Of a DNA stretch of 46,029 nt, positions 1 through 12,679 are shown one piece after another; position 1 is the stretch's first letter, and the number at the start of each line of letters is the position of its first letter. The notes beneath the pieces were generated by a model. The model was not told the origin of the DNA, made no database searches, and saw nothing but the letters and a program-made list of their open reading frames with translations. Origin of the DNA: Polysphondylium violaceum (Eukaryota > Evosea > Eumycetozoa > Dictyosteliales > Dictyosteliaceae). Position numbers and translations under genes: made by a program. Location of the stretch: assembly GCA_000277445.1 (NCBI GenBank), contig AJWJ01000143.1, positions 1 to 46,029 on the forward strand, read 5' to 3'.

Positions 1-1192
1 TGTCTTTTCACATTTAAAGTGAAATTTTGACATTTTCGAGCGCGAAAAAATGATTTGGCACCGAATTTGAACATGTGTAAAATTAGCTTTCTAAAAAGAT
101 ATGTATCATTTCAGTGAATGATACTATATGTAGTGTACACATGGTCCACCAAAAGAATATCCTCCTTTTACATTGTCTGAACGTTTGATTTACATATGTG
201 TGTATACCAAAATAATTAATTGATCTTTGAGAACAGTTTAATGTTATCCCCAAACCTATAAAAGCTTGGTTTTTGGAATTCATCATATTAATATATTTAA
301 TACAATAAATTATTAGTTATATTGTTTAATTTATATTCCATATCATATTACAGTTTTAGTAGGAATACCTTTTACATGTAATCGGGTCCCATTATAATAT
401 TCTTGAATTTAATATTTTATAAAAACAATAAAAATAGATCATTAGACCTAGGTCGCACTCCTTCTCCCACAATAGAAACCCTTTGTATTTATTATGTTAT
501 ATTGTCGTTCATGTTTATCATATTGGACTATAACTATAGATAATATCTTAAGTTTCTATTAAATTCATATAATAGGAATACTCATCACATACTAATGAAC
601 AATAATCATTACTTTGTATATCACATCTCACTTGTGCATCCATCATTGATTCCAACCTTTTATACCAATGACTTCAGTCATCTTTATTAAAATTGAGTTA
701 GTTGGAAAATGAAAGATATATAGTAGATCTTAATGATAGATATCCCTTAATAATATGAGAAAAAATCTTTGTTGTTTTCAATACACTTCTGGATTTGATC
801 TCCTTTTGGCAGGAGAAATCTTTTAATAAAATTTCATAAAAACATTTTCATTAAGTTTTTATTCTTCATTATAGAATTCTATATTACAGAATTAGTTTAA
901 TTTAATGAACAATAAATGGTAGAAGAGTTGATGAAGATCATTTTAAAATCTAAATCAACTTTGCATTTTTTAGTGAAAACCTTATACATAATTTAACTCA
1001 ATTCTGGTATGACCATGTAAAGGAATGGAAATTGGAAAAAAATATTAATATATTTAATCAAGAATATTGAATTTATTTCTGAATATACTCAATTTCATCA
1101 AAAAGAAAAAGAATGTATAAAAAAGGAAATTTTACAAGTCATTTTTAAACTAAAATTTCCTTTTTTTTTACATCCTTTTAAAAAAATATTTA
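1..1192. other. AT-rich region upstream of the BTB-TLDc gene, no gene supported
   Basis: No open frame here has recognisable homology. A 67-codon minus-strand frame at 83-286 has no family signature and is probably chance. The only clear structure is a perfect inverted repeat at 1119-1166, listed separately. The left part may hold the end of a neighbouring gene or a decayed sequence, but I cannot show either. Confidence 0.5.
1119..1166. repeat. 16-bp perfect inverted repeat with 16-nt loop
   Basis: The arm at 1119-1134 (AAAAAAGGAAATTTTA) is matched by its exact reverse complement at 1151-1166. It lies 26 bp upstream of the BTB-TLDc start codon, so it falls in the promoter or 5' leader. It could form a hairpin in the transcript, or be chance in AT-rich DNA helped by the A/T runs. 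The GGAAA core makes chance less likely. Confidence 0.6.
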
Positions 1193-2266
1193 ATGGGCTG
1201 TTCTTTCCTAAATCATTTTAGAGAAATGGAACAATATAAATCTAAACTAAATGATATCAAATTATTTATATCAGAGTATAATGTTCAAGTAGAAAATGAA
1301 ATAGAACAAAAGATAGAAGACTATGTAAAAGTGAAAAAAAGAAAAGTAGAAGTATGGGAGGCGGACAATTATATAGAACATTCTTTTTCGAATGAAATCA
1401 TTTTAAATATAGGTGGAATGGAATTTCAGACATCAAGGACAATATTATCAACTATACCAGGTTCATATTTTTACTTAATGTTCCTCGGAGAAATAGAAAT
1501 TAAACCAATAACAACAACACCCAACTCTTTTTTTATTGATAGAGATGGAACCTACTTTAGATATGTTTTAAAATATTTAAAAGATCAAAAAGATATTGAA
1601 ATACCATATGCAGATTCTCTCAAACTATATGAAATTAGAAGGGAATTTGAATTCTATAGTATAAAGGTTAAAATCTATAGCAATCCTATTTCTAAAATAA
1701 TAGAAAAAGAATATTTTAAAATTCTGGCTGATTGGTTTGTAGATCATTCAAATCCTATTTTTTCAATTCTGTATCGGGTAGGTTTTAATTGATAATGATT
1801 CTAGTCTTCAATTCCTAAAAAAAAAAATATCATACTATAGTCATCAGAACATCAACACTCTGCATTTATTTTTCATGAAAAATGTGATAATAAAGGACCA
1901 ACAATCACAATTGTTGAAACAACAGAAGGTGATATTTTTGGTGGATATAATAGTCAATCATGGAATAGCGACGGAAATTACTACGGAGATAATAATTGCT
2001 TTATTTTTACATTGGTCAATAAACATAAAATTAAACCAACCAAATACAGATATCATCTTAGACATAAAATAGATAGTGTTTTGGGTGATAGAAGCCATGG
2101 TCCATGTTTTTCGCGCGACTTTACCATATCTAATCATTGCGATACAAATTTATCATGTCAAAAATTTCCCACAAGTTATATAGATACAACAGGAAGAGGA
2201 AAAAAAACATTGGCTCTAAATACCAATTATAAAGTAAAAGATTATGAAGTTTTTAATATCATGTAG
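1193..2266 (+). CDS. BTB (KCTD/T1-type) and TLDc domain protein
   Basis: Two exons, 1193-1777 and 1841-2266, are joined by a 63-bp intron (GTAGGT..CTATAG, phase 0) and give 336 residues. Residues about 69-160 are a T1-type BTB/POZ domain: NIGGMEFQTSRTIL, an FFIDRDGTYFRYVLKYLK helix, and a tetramerisation-type end. Residues about 185-336 are a TLDc domain with the usual SILYR..FHEKCDNKGPTITI start, a GGYNSQSW motif, and a C terminus ending in KDYEVFNIM. Without splicing, the first exon would stop inside TLDc strand 1. The first 60 residues are charged and probably helical. KCTD domains oligomerise and often feed Cullin-3 ligases. TLDc domains are linked to oxidative-stress protection and V-ATPase regulation. 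BTB-TLDc proteins form families in amoebae, but the exact role here is unknown. The start could also be Met12 at 1226. Confidence 0.88.
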
Positions 2267-2366
2267 AAATAAAATTATAATTATTTATCAATGTAAATTA
2301 ACAATATTGGAGCTGAAATGAAACATCTCTTTAATAAAAAAAAATACAATACTTTTGTCTTTATTA

Positions 2367-5300
2367 TTAAACTTCTTTTTTCTTTAAAAAACCAACCAAA
2401 GTATTTCTTTTCCAAAAACTTTTCTTTGTCTTTAAAGTATTATTTTTAGAGGGAGAACAAGAGACTGGTAAATCCATACCATAGACAATACTATTTGATA
2501 AAGTGGTACTACTAGTATTACTACTACTATCTTTTGAAAGCAAACTATTATTGATACCACTACTACCGATAGTATTATAAGTGGTACTAGTTTCACAAGA
2601 ATTATTTTTACTATTAATAATTTCATTTTTCTTCTTTTCAAAATAAATAGATTCTACAATAGGAGGTTTATCATATTCAATTTCAACTTCTTCAATAGAG
2701 GAAGCAGATGAGGCGGTAGAAATATCGTGGGCCGAAATATCAGATATTTCACTTTCAATTTGTTCTTCTTCAGAGGTGGTTGTTGATGAAGCTGCATCAT
2801 TTACGGCGATATGTTCACGAGGGGTTGCCACTGTATTTACTATAATTTCTGGAATACTTATTTTTGGTACCAATGATACTGGTGATGGTTTTTGTTCAAC
2901 TATAATCTCTTGAATTGATTGATGAAGATTATTAATTGTTGTTGTGGTTGTTGTTGTATTTGAATTATTATTATTATTGTTATTACTATTAATAAGATTA
3001 CCAGAATTTCTCAATACTATGGTATTTGAAGGAGGAGTAAATACCTTTGCTACACCATTATCTTTCCAACATTCTAAAACAGTACGAAGTTCATTTTCAA
3101 TTCTAAATAATCTACCATAGATTAAACCAGATATTGGAATGATTTCATTATCATATCTTCTCTCATCATCAATATAGCAATCTGAAATCAAGCTTTCCAA
3201 TTTTATCATTTCAGAGAGATATTCAACATCTTTAATCATTCTCTTTATCTTGGCAACGTTTTCATTTGATAAAGTTGATTTGTTTCTTTCCAAGCCAACA
3301 TAATAATCTTCTACTTTAATATCTAGTTCATCAATTGATTGTTCCATTTCAATATCCAACCATTCACATAAAATATACTTTATATTTTGATTAAAATCTT
3401 GAATGACTGGATAGATTTCTGCCTTTAATTTCTTTACCAAATGTAGTAAACCAAGTTCACAGTTACCAGCACTTGGTAAAACATTGTGAAGCACCAATAA
3501 ATTATTGGCCACCTTTTGCATACTTGTTGGTGGTGTGATGGTATAGTCTGTAGGAACTGCCAATGGGTCGTATCCCTTTTCACAAAGGTACTCATCCACT
3601 TGATCCTTGATCAATGATAGCCACCAATTGACAACCTTCATCTTTCTTGTTCCATCCAAGATTTCTAATTTTTGTGAAATCAATTTTGAAATGGTTGCCT
3701 CGCATTTGACTTTAAGATAAGAGGCTCTATTTTTAAGTTGACCGGTTCTAGAGACTGGATATTTATCCAAGTTTTCCAACAAATCCTTTTTGGTTGGTGG
3801 ATAGAGTGAATTGGAATCTAGGGAACTAAGGAAACGACCAACTTCTGCACTGACCATTCTAGTAATACTCGACAATAGATCTTGCGGCAAGTTGATTGAT
3901 AGCTGTGATAAACAAAATCCCATGGTTCTTAGGTCTCTTAGATCTTTAAAAGACACAATTTGATTTTCCAATTTATCTAAAAGTAATGGTGAAATTGAAC
4001 ATTTTTCCAAATAGGATCTTAACAATTCTTCTTCTTTAACACTAATAATCTTTTGTAACTTTAGTGAAGGACATTCAATTAATGTTGCCATTCTTCTTGA
4101 ACTACTTAGATTATCAATCATATCCTTTGAAAATTTATAAACATCATCTCTAGGTACCCAAATCCATTCATTTTCTAATTTATAAATATATTGGTTAGTT
4201 TATGTATAAATATATTTAAATATCAAAAAAAAACTTACCATCAGCATTTATATAAACAGATAAATATTCCATATTTGTTGAACTAGAGAATCTTTTTGAA
4301 TTTGAATTTAAAAAGGAATCACAAACTTGACCAGTAAATCTTGCAAATACATATTTTGGTTGATGAATAAATTCTTTGTTTTGAGCTTTAATAATAACTA
4401 GATCACCTTTAAATATACCAAGTTTATCTTTTGATCTTAGGAAATCTGTAATCTCTTGAGAAACATCTCTTTCTTTTAACTTTGACCAATGTTGAATCAT
4501 ATCCATTAAATATTCAACTGTTAATTCATGTTTATCATTTTCATTATTATTATTATTACTAGTGCTATTATTATTATTATTATTATTTAAATTTAAATTT
4601 AAATTTGAACCCAAAGTTGCAGTTGTGGAAATTGATTGAATTGATTTTACTTTTTTACTATTACTATCAATTAAATTTGAAACTGTACATGAAGGTAATG
4701 AAGTTGATAATGAAATTGGTTTAAATTGAAAACTTGGATTTGAAGGTACTGCTCTAATCTTTCTATATTTTTGTTGTTGCACAAACAAGTCTACTAAATT
4801 TTGATGAGCTACAAAACCAATCAATGAATTATCAGGATCCAATTTATGTGTATTTAAGTATTCCAACATTCCTTCAACTATATTTTTAATCAACATCTTT
4901 TCTTCATCAACTTTATTATCTTGATCATCACCATTACTATTACTATTATTGATAATTTGTATACTACTATTAACTATATAAGGATTACTACTTGTACTAC
5001 CACCACTAGTTGAATGTTGTAAACTGTTGCCGCTGCCGTTATTGGTAGTACTGGTGTTTTGGTTATTTAATTTTTCTTTTTTAGTTGAATACTTTAGATA
5101 AAAGGACAATAGAGATTTAATGTAGGTTTGTGATTTGACATTCAATGTTTCCAAAGTCAACAACATTCTAGCATGAAACACTGCTGGCCATGCTTTGGAA
5201 ATATTTGAATTGTTGACTCCATATTGCTTGAGTAATCTTTCTGCAATCAATATACTAGACTCTATTCTATTTACAAATTGTTCCAATTGTTTTTTTTCAA

Positions 5301-5391
5301 TTTTCTTTTTATTCCATTTATTTTCAATTTGAGGAATTTCAATTAAAAGTAATTGTTGAAACCATTCATCTATTTTCATTTTTAAATGCAT
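2367..5391 (-). CDS. Large two-exon protein of unknown function
   Basis: Exons 5391-4239 and 4174-2367 are separated by a 64-bp intron (GTAAGT..AATTAG, phase 1) and encode 986 residues. I do not recognise the family. The N-terminal 110 residues are helical. A Ser/Asn-rich linker follows, then residues about 335-415 (GDLVIIKAQNKEF, YVFARFTGQV, EYLSVYINAD, NEWIWVPRDDVY), where short beta-strand stretches resemble a Tudor/PWWP-like small barrel that straddles the intron. The middle 400 residues are well-folded and helical (NWWLSLIKDQVDEYL). The last 200 are Ser/Thr/Asn-rich with a basic, aromatic end (KKSFWKRNTLVGFLKKK). The frame stays open for ten codons upstream of the chosen Met, reading SPVSPEY just before it, so an unseen 5' exon may exist. 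Confidence 0.78.
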
Positions 5392-7340
5392 ATATTCTGG
5401 TGATACTGGCGATATACTATGGATTTGGAATAAAATGAATATAAATTTAATTTAAAATAAAAAAACAACAAATATATATTTATATAAATAGTAATAATAA
5501 TAAAATTGATGATTTTTGATTGAAATAAATGCTTTCTATTTATATCACATGTGATTACTAATCGAGTATAATAATAAATTTAAATATAAATTTAAATTTA
5601 CAAAAATACAATTTTAAAATGCACACTAGGTGTGATGTCTCCTTTTTGGCCACCACCTTGTACTCGATTTGCTATGATAAATTTAAAATATATATGTGAT
5701 GGTGATGATGATGATGTATTATATTTTATAAATAAATTTATATAAAAAAAGATGATGTGGATTAGGAGTGGTGAGTGTGGATATCTATAAAATAAATAAT
5801 AGATAAGGGTGTGTCTGTGGTTGATTAATAAATCAAAGAAAAAAGAGGAATACAAATGTAGAAATATTCACGCCACTTCTTTTTGGGCTTGGTGTGTGGT
5901 GGTATTATTAATTATTATTAATATTCAGACCTTTTGTGGTGTGTGATCATTTAAATATTTTATTTAAGCAATAGCGTGGTGTGGTGTTGATGGTAGTGTG
6001 TGATGTCTGTGTTTGAATGTCTTTTCTAGAGATGAGCGTTTGTTGTTGGTTATAAATAAATTTATTTATTTTTTATTTTTGCCCAAAAAAATACACCTCT
6101 AGGATAAATATGAAAAAAATGGGGTGATTTGTTTTGGAAAAAATAGATGTGTGGGTGTATGATGTTTATTAATTGATAATCTAAATGATAAAGATTAAGT
6201 TTTTGTAGTAATAATTGTTTAAATTGGGAAATATTTTCACAATTTCCTCCCATTCACAAATATCTATTTTATCAATCTATTTTTTAAAAATATTTTCAAT
6301 TTTTTAAAATTTTCACTCGATTTGATTGGGTGTGTGAAAATGTATGATGTGTGTGGTGATATCAAATTTCATCAATATCTTTTTTTTGTGCACAAATGAA
6401 TTATTTCTAAAATTATATAAAATACCTATTGAGGAATGTGTATGCAGAATTTAAAAATGTGGCAATGTAGCCTACAGCACAACAACTATATACTTACTAT
6501 CAATGGGGATTCTATGACGAATTGGGATTGATTGGGGAGTGCTTATTGTGGGTGATATTGCAAATGCAGAGGTGAGGTGATATACATAAACACTCTCTCA
6601 ATCTCTTTGCATTTTATTTTATAAATGATAAATAATAAAATGGTGGTAGTCGTTTGAGATTTTGTTTTTGTTTTTGCTATTGTTATTGTAGTTGGTGGAT
6701 ATATAAAAATAAATATAAATTTATTAGGAATGTTAAATATATATATGTAAAAAATAAATAAAATAAATAAATTTAAATAGAATATTTCTTTTGTTATTGC
6801 GGGTAAAAGATCGAGATACAAATTAAAAAAATAAGTGGAAGGTGTGTTTGTGTGTGAGAAGATTTGTAATTTATTACTATTATTATTTTGATAAAGTGTG
6901 TTTATATATGCGTTTTGTGGTGTGTTTTTTATGTGTTTATTGTTTGCAGACTCAATAAAAGAAGAAAAAGATAAATCAACCAAACCAACAGATAATCAAT
7001 CAATGCGTTGTTTTTTGTGTGAGAAAATACATTGAATTTGTGTGTGTTTTTTGCGAGGAAACTTTATTATTAACATTTTCAAGATCTTTTTTACGTTTTT
7101 TTGAAAATTCAAATTTAAAAATTTTTTTAAAAAAGAGAGGTTGCATTTCAAAAGGTCGTTTTTCATTGAACGATTTCTTGAATTGGAGGGATTGGGCCAA
7201 TCACACTCATATCTCTGGGTGTATAAGAAAATGCCCAAATTTTTCGTTCGTTCTTTTTCTTTTTTTTATCAATTCAAAATGCTTTTTTTATTTACATATT
7301 GTGAGTGTTTTTGTTGTTGTTGAATCGAGTAAATTCAAAT
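5392..7340. other. 1.95 kb intergenic region between two minus-strand genes
   Basis: This holds the promoter of the 986-residue gene (left) and the 3' flank of the winged-helix gene (right). Several short frames exist (5598-5855, 6062-6253, 6543-6983, 6996-7238), but all are low-complexity translations of AT-rich or CA-rich DNA with no family signature. TG/GT-rich runs at 5770-6010 and 6530-6600 could be promoter elements. A small upstream exon of the 986-residue gene could lie here, but I could not place one. Confidence 0.5.
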
Positions 7341-8257
7341 TCAAAAGGGTATTGCGTTTGCCAAAACATTTAAACCTCCGGTCAGGATCGATGGAACACA
7401 GTCATCGTCCATAGTGTTTGAATATGCAGCATTTGTGGTGGAAGTTGTACTAGAGGTTAAACTATTACTAGCGGTGCTGGTGGTGGTGGTAGTGATTGGA
7501 TTGAGCATACTATTGATTCTATCAATTTCTTTGGCAATCATAGAGGACATTTCATCCTTGTCGATCTTTTGCGCGTTTTCTTTGATTGACATCAAGTTTT
7601 CAGAAACTTTTTTCAACTCTTGTCTAAGTTCTTCGTTTGTACTACTAGTAATAATGGTGGTGGTGCTGTTTGTTGCCAATAAAACAACTTCGTCATCGTT
7701 GGATGGTGGTGGCGGAGTGGTGTTGGTTGAAGAGGTTATTTGAATCATTGGTGATGATAAAGGTGTTGATAATGTTGATGATGATAAGGATAATGATAAT
7801 TTTGAAATTGGAGTAGCTGGTGGTACTGGGTTCGATACTGATTGTTTGTTGTTTGTCAAATCTTCACTATTGGTATTGAGATTAACACTATTATTAAATA
7901 CTGGTGATGATACTCTAGTATTGATAATTCTTTCATCAGATGATCTTGGACTAATAACTCTTGGTGACATTCTTGGTGATTGTGGCAAGAGTAAAAGTGA
8001 TGGTGATGAGGGTGAATCTGAATAATGATATTGTGATGATAAAGGTATCATTGGAAGTGGTGGAATGTTATTTTCGCCACCATTATTGTTATCAGTATGT
8101 TTACTCTTTTTCTTGTATGATTTCTTTATAACACTTGATGGTGTCAATAATGAATTACTTGATAATGATGTTGAATCTTTCATATTCTTGAGTTGATTGG
8201 TTAATTGACTAAAGTTTTCTTCAACTTGTTTTTCAATAGATCTTGTAGTACCAACAA

Positions 8258-8306
<49 letters not shown>

Positions 8307-8995
8307 TTGAGCATTATTATTATTACTGCTACTAGTATCAATTTCAAGTGTACCTTCTTCAATCATATTATTTTCTTCCTCAACAGCGATACTTGCAAGT
8401 TTATTCATGAGATGTTGTTGTTGTTGTTGATTTTGTTGTTGATATTGTTGATGTTGTTGAGTTAATTTTGTTTGGAATTGAGTGTGCTGACTATTGTTGT
8501 ATTGAGAAGAAGTATCGTTTTCACTATAACTTCTCTTTCTTTTTGAAACAATCTTTTTAGCTTTAATTTCTTCCCAAGGATCAGAGATTTGTCTCATTCT
8601 CCAATAGCCATTTTGCTTATATGTATCCATACCAGATTCAAATAAATTCTTTGAATGTGAAAGCATATCTTGAATTTGTTTATGCCAATTATCTGATCCT
8701 AAATTATTGGATTATTATATATGTTAAATCTCAAATCTCTATATGATTACTATTATTAAACAAACTGATATATACTTTTTTTATCTAAACATAAAAGATG
8801 CCAATGAGAAGTCATAAAGCCATAGACATCTGTTTTCAAGTTTAAAAATGGTTTACTGGGTATTTCGTTTTGTAAACAGTAAAAGACAATTTTCATAATA
8901 CAAGCCCAAGTTGGTGATTGATTGGCTGCAAATGGTGATCCTCTCTTGCATAATAAACAATCTTTAAATGAACATTGTGATTCACTATTGTTGTT

Positions 8996-9031
<36 letters not shown>

Positions 9032-9592
9032 GGGACTGCAATTAACATTGTTGTTTGGAGTGGCAGTGACGTTTGGAGTTTGTGGAACTGTTGGAAGAGA
9101 CCATGTATTTGAAGAGGATGACGATGAAGCAGAGGACTGATTAGGTGATGATGGATGATCATATGAAATTGGTGATGATGAACCAACTAAATCGGTAATA
9201 GATGGTGATAATGGAGTTTGTGAAGGAAGTGGTGATGAGGGTGCAGATGATGAGCTATAGTTTTTCATTTCCAAAAGAATCTTGATTGTATCTTTCTTAG
9301 GGCCATTTGCATGAGCTAAGCCTGGTGATTTCTTTGGTGTTGGAATGGATGAATGAGAAGTAGGTGAACTATGATTACTACCACTACCAAATCCACTTGG
9401 AAGAAATGGTGTTGGTGGTGATAAATTTGCTGATCGATTCTCGCTATTACTACTACGTACTGGAGTAGAACTCAATGGTGATGATGGTGTATCAATGCTC
9501 ATCATTGTTGGAGATTTTGGTGATTTAACTGCTGCTGCTGTTGAAAGACAAACGATTGCTGAATCTTCGGGTAACAATGTATCTTTTAACAT
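7341..9592 (-). CDS. Winged-helix (forkhead-like, possibly CudA-family) transcription regulator
   Basis: Exons 9592-8776 and 8698-7341 flank a 77-bp intron (GTATAT..TTTAG, phase 1) and give 724 residues. The N-terminal 200 residues are Ser/Pro-rich and end in a long Asn run. The folded part, about residues 205-330, crosses the intron. It carries CSFKDCLLCKRG, SPTWACIMKIVFYCLQ, FLNLKTDVYGFMTSHW, then NWHKQIQDMLSHSK and QNGYWRMR, followed by a basic stretch KKIVSKRKRSYS. The order of helix, helix, W..xI..xLSH and G-Y-W is that of a forkhead-type winged helix. It also fits my memory of the amoebal CudA DNA-binding domain, which I cannot check here. The rest is Gln-, Asn-, Ser- and Thr-rich. An in-frame stop precedes the start codon. 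The very long upstream region suits a developmentally regulated gene. Confidence 0.75.
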
Positions 9593-10431
9593 TATTTTGT
9601 ACTATTGGTATTGATGATAATGAAGTGGAGGGATTATGTATGTATTGGTATAACCTTTTGAACTATGAATTGTTGTGTTGTTGTTGTTGTTGTGTTTAAT
9701 AAATATACAGGTGTTGTTGTTGATGGGAGATAGAGATAATGGGATTATATAGATAGAGATAAAAAAAAAAAAAAGTAGATTATGAAAAAAAATTGAGACG
9801 AGTAATATTATAGGATTATTTAGGGTGTTGATTATTGTGTTGGTGTCTAGTGATGTTGAAATGTTTTAATATATACAAATGTATTCGTTTTTCTCTTTGG
9901 TTATTATTTTTTCTTCTTGTCACTAGGTGTGGGGTGGGGGGGAAATAAAAAATAAAAAATCAAAGACGACCGACTAGACGCAAACAAACAAAAAAAAAGG
10001 TGGGGTGGTAAGAATATTGACTAAATATGAATGAATGAATGAAAGTGACTCACACGCACACCAATAAATATAGACACTGTAAATAATTATTTAAAGAAAC
10101 TGAATTCTATGCCCTATAACAATTACCAATTTGAATTATTAAATCTACTACTACTAATATTTGGCAAAAATAAACATATAGAAAGGAAAAAGGAAAAGGA
10201 GAAAAACAAAAAAAAAACAATAAATGTGTGAAATATTAATTATTTAATAGATCATGAAAATAAATAGAGAGTGGACTAAAAAGGATGTTGTTGTTGTTAT
10301 TATTATTATATATACACACGCACGCACACTTGTTATTACTATTACTATTATTATAGTTTTTAACAACAGTACTATTATAATAACTCTATACTTTTATAGT
10401 CACAAAACGATAATCGAATTGAGTGTGTTGT

Positions 10432-10487
10432 GGTGAAAGAGGGGTGAGGAGTGGTTGAGGGGGTGGTTTGGTTGGTGGGGTGGGTAC
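10432..10487 (-). promoter_or_regulatory. G/T-rich block, candidate G-box cluster for the winged-helix gene
   Basis: This is about 55 bp of almost pure G and T on the plus strand (GTGGTTGAGGGGGTGG, then TTGGTTGGTGGGGTGGG), about 0.85 kb upstream of the winged-helix start codon. In Dictyostelium the G-box binding factor GBF acts at C/A-rich or G/T-rich elements of this kind. Whether this one is used is inference. The similar GAGGT repeats at 10708-10742 may belong to the same regulatory region. Confidence 0.35.
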
Positions 10488-11450
10488 TATATACTATATA
10501 TAAAGTACTCTGTTTGGGGGAAGAGAGAAGAGGGGAGGTAATAATAAAGATCTTATTAGATAATTAATTAATATTACTTCTACTTTTCTGGCTGGATGCA
10601 GATTTTCTGTGGCCTATCAAAGACTCGTATTCTATCTAGTGTGTATATAAGTATCTGATAAAGCTATCGTAGCTAGCTACTAAAGAGTAGTACTTGAAAA
10701 TCACGCGTTGGGGTGAGGTGAGGTGAGGTGAAGGGTTGGTGGATAGAGTAGGATGGGAAAGCGAGTAAATGCAGAACAATAGATCTGAAATACTGACTAA
10801 CTTGCTACCACTATTAGCCTAAGGAGGCAAAATACCAAATATATAAGAAAAAAAAAAAAAAAAAAAGTAAATCTAGCTGTTTGTTTTGTCTTGTGCCAAT
10901 GATCTAATTGTATCTAATACTAAATAATAAAATAATGGAGGAAAGGGGGAAAAAAAAAAAAGGGGAGGGTAAGATATAAATTAAAAAGTTAATATATTAA
11001 TATAACCTTTGAAAGCTAAATTGAAAAAAACAAAAAAAAAAAAAACATAAATTTAGGAAAAAAAAACAAAAAAAAATAGAATAAAAACAAAATTGAAAAA
11101 AAAATTTAAAAAAAAAACTAGTTTTTTTTTCATCAAAATGGGTGCTGTTTTTTTTCAATTTTTTGTTTGTTCACACAAAACACACAACGCATAAAAATTT
11201 GATGACGATTTACATATGACAAACCGAAAGAATTAAATGAATATGAAATAGAGGATCTTGGTAGAAAAGAAAAGAAAAGAGAAAGAGAAGTTGAATATGT
11301 TTATTTTACTATAAAAATCCAGAGTTGTGACTTCATTTTCATATAAAAAAGTGTACATCTTTTAAAAAAAGTATGCAAAAAAAAAAAAGAAAAAGAAAAA
11401 AAAAGAAAAAAAGGAAAAAACTAATATCTTTTTAGATTTATAATTATGTG

Positions 11451-11488
11451 AAAATTTGATTGTAGATATTTAAACACAATCAAATTTT
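11451..11488. repeat. 13-bp perfect inverted repeat with 12-nt loop
   Basis: AAAATTTGATTGT at 11451-11463 is mirrored exactly by ACAATCAAATTTT at 11476-11488. It lies in the long intergenic region with no gene next to it. It could be a protein-binding palindrome or a hairpin. AT-rich DNA produces such repeats by chance fairly often. Confidence 0.5.
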
Positions 11489-12249
11489 AAGTATATCTAA
11501 CATCACACTGTTCTCTCTCCTTAATCAATAATATTGTTGTAAAAGTGCATGCACACACATATCCAAATGTACAGATATACACACATACACACCAACCACA
11601 CACAGAAACTATTATTATTATTATTTTGCACACATAAATATAGATACCTACATTAAGATCTCTTGGAACTTGATGTTGTACGCGTGTAGTGCAAAAGGTG
11701 GTGGATTTTAGATATAAAATATAACCTAAATTAATTAATAATTGTGTGTGTGAGAGTGGGGTGTTGATTGATTGTGGATATATGATGTGGACAAGAGAAC
11801 AACAACATTAAAAAAGAGCGAAAGCGAGCGACTCTGCCCCACCATAATTTGTCGTTCGCTTTTTTTTATTTTATTTTTTTTTAATTTTTTTTAAATTTTT
11901 ATTTTTTTTTCATTTTTCAACAAAAAGACTAGTCTGGGCGAGGAGCCTACTACCTTTTCCACACAATCTTTGATCATAACAATCAAAAGGGGAAAAAAAA
12001 TCTTTAAATTCAAAGAATTGAGAAAAAAAAAAAAAAAGAAAAAAACAAAATAAAACAAAATAAAATAAAATAAATTACAAATGTCGAGAGGGTGTTTGTC
12101 TATTATGAATAATATCTTTTGTTAATTTGATTATTATGGTAAATAATAGATGGTGACTGTGCAGAGGCACCGTGGTAATTTAAAACACAGGAAATTTAGA
12201 AAAAAAAAAAAAAAAAAAAAACAGGGATACCTAATCTTAATAATAATAA

Positions 12250-12269
12250 TTATCTAGATATCTAGATAA
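12250..12269. repeat. 20-bp perfect palindrome
   Basis: TTATCTAGATATCTAGATAA equals its own reverse complement. It contains two CTAGAT steps, follows an ATA-rich run, and lies about 0.95 kb upstream of rbm22. It may be a dimeric factor site, but no function is shown. Confidence 0.5.
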
Positions 12270-12679
12270 AAGTATTATAGTTTCCATCTTATATTATTTA
12301 TTTGATTTTTTAATCCACATAACATAACATATAATATAATATATTCAATGGTTGTTGATAAAAAAAATAATAAAAAAAACAGAATAAAAAACAAAGAAAA
12401 CCACACAAAGATCAAATAAATCAAAATGAGAAAAAGAAAATAATGAGAAAAACATTGGTATTTATAGGTTTTGGGTGTAAATCGTGTAAGTGAAAAAAAT
12501 AAAGCAATTAAATTAAATTAAATTAAAATTACTGCTTTGATAAAGATGATGTGTATTTTTCATTCATTTCAAAGTAATGTATCTTTGAGATATTTGGTGA
12601 TCTGCGATCGTGAAAAAATAGATATAGAGTAACTTGAGCTGATATCTTTTAAATTCATTGCTAAAATAAAAGTTGAAAA

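Noticed and set aside
6488-6500. ATACTTACTA, similar to the U1 snRNA 5' end
   Set aside because: The following sequence does not match U1 stems or an Sm site.
6546-6553. ACCCACAA on the minus strand, like a dictyostelid DUSE element for small RNA genes
   Set aside because: An 8-base match alone is expected by chance, and I could not find a structured RNA at the usual distance.
6543-6983. 146-codon minus-strand frame
   Set aside because: Its translation is AT-repeat and CA-repeat driven and lacks any motif; judged non-coding.
7019-7414. 131-codon plus-strand frame overlapping the winged-helix 3' end
   Set aside because: No signature, and the overlap with a supported gene on the other strand makes it unlikely.
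8205-8465. Hydrophobic Ile/Leu-rich plus-strand frame
   Set aside because: It is the reverse of an Asn/Gln run in the winged-helix gene; poly-Ile is an artefact of (ATT)n.
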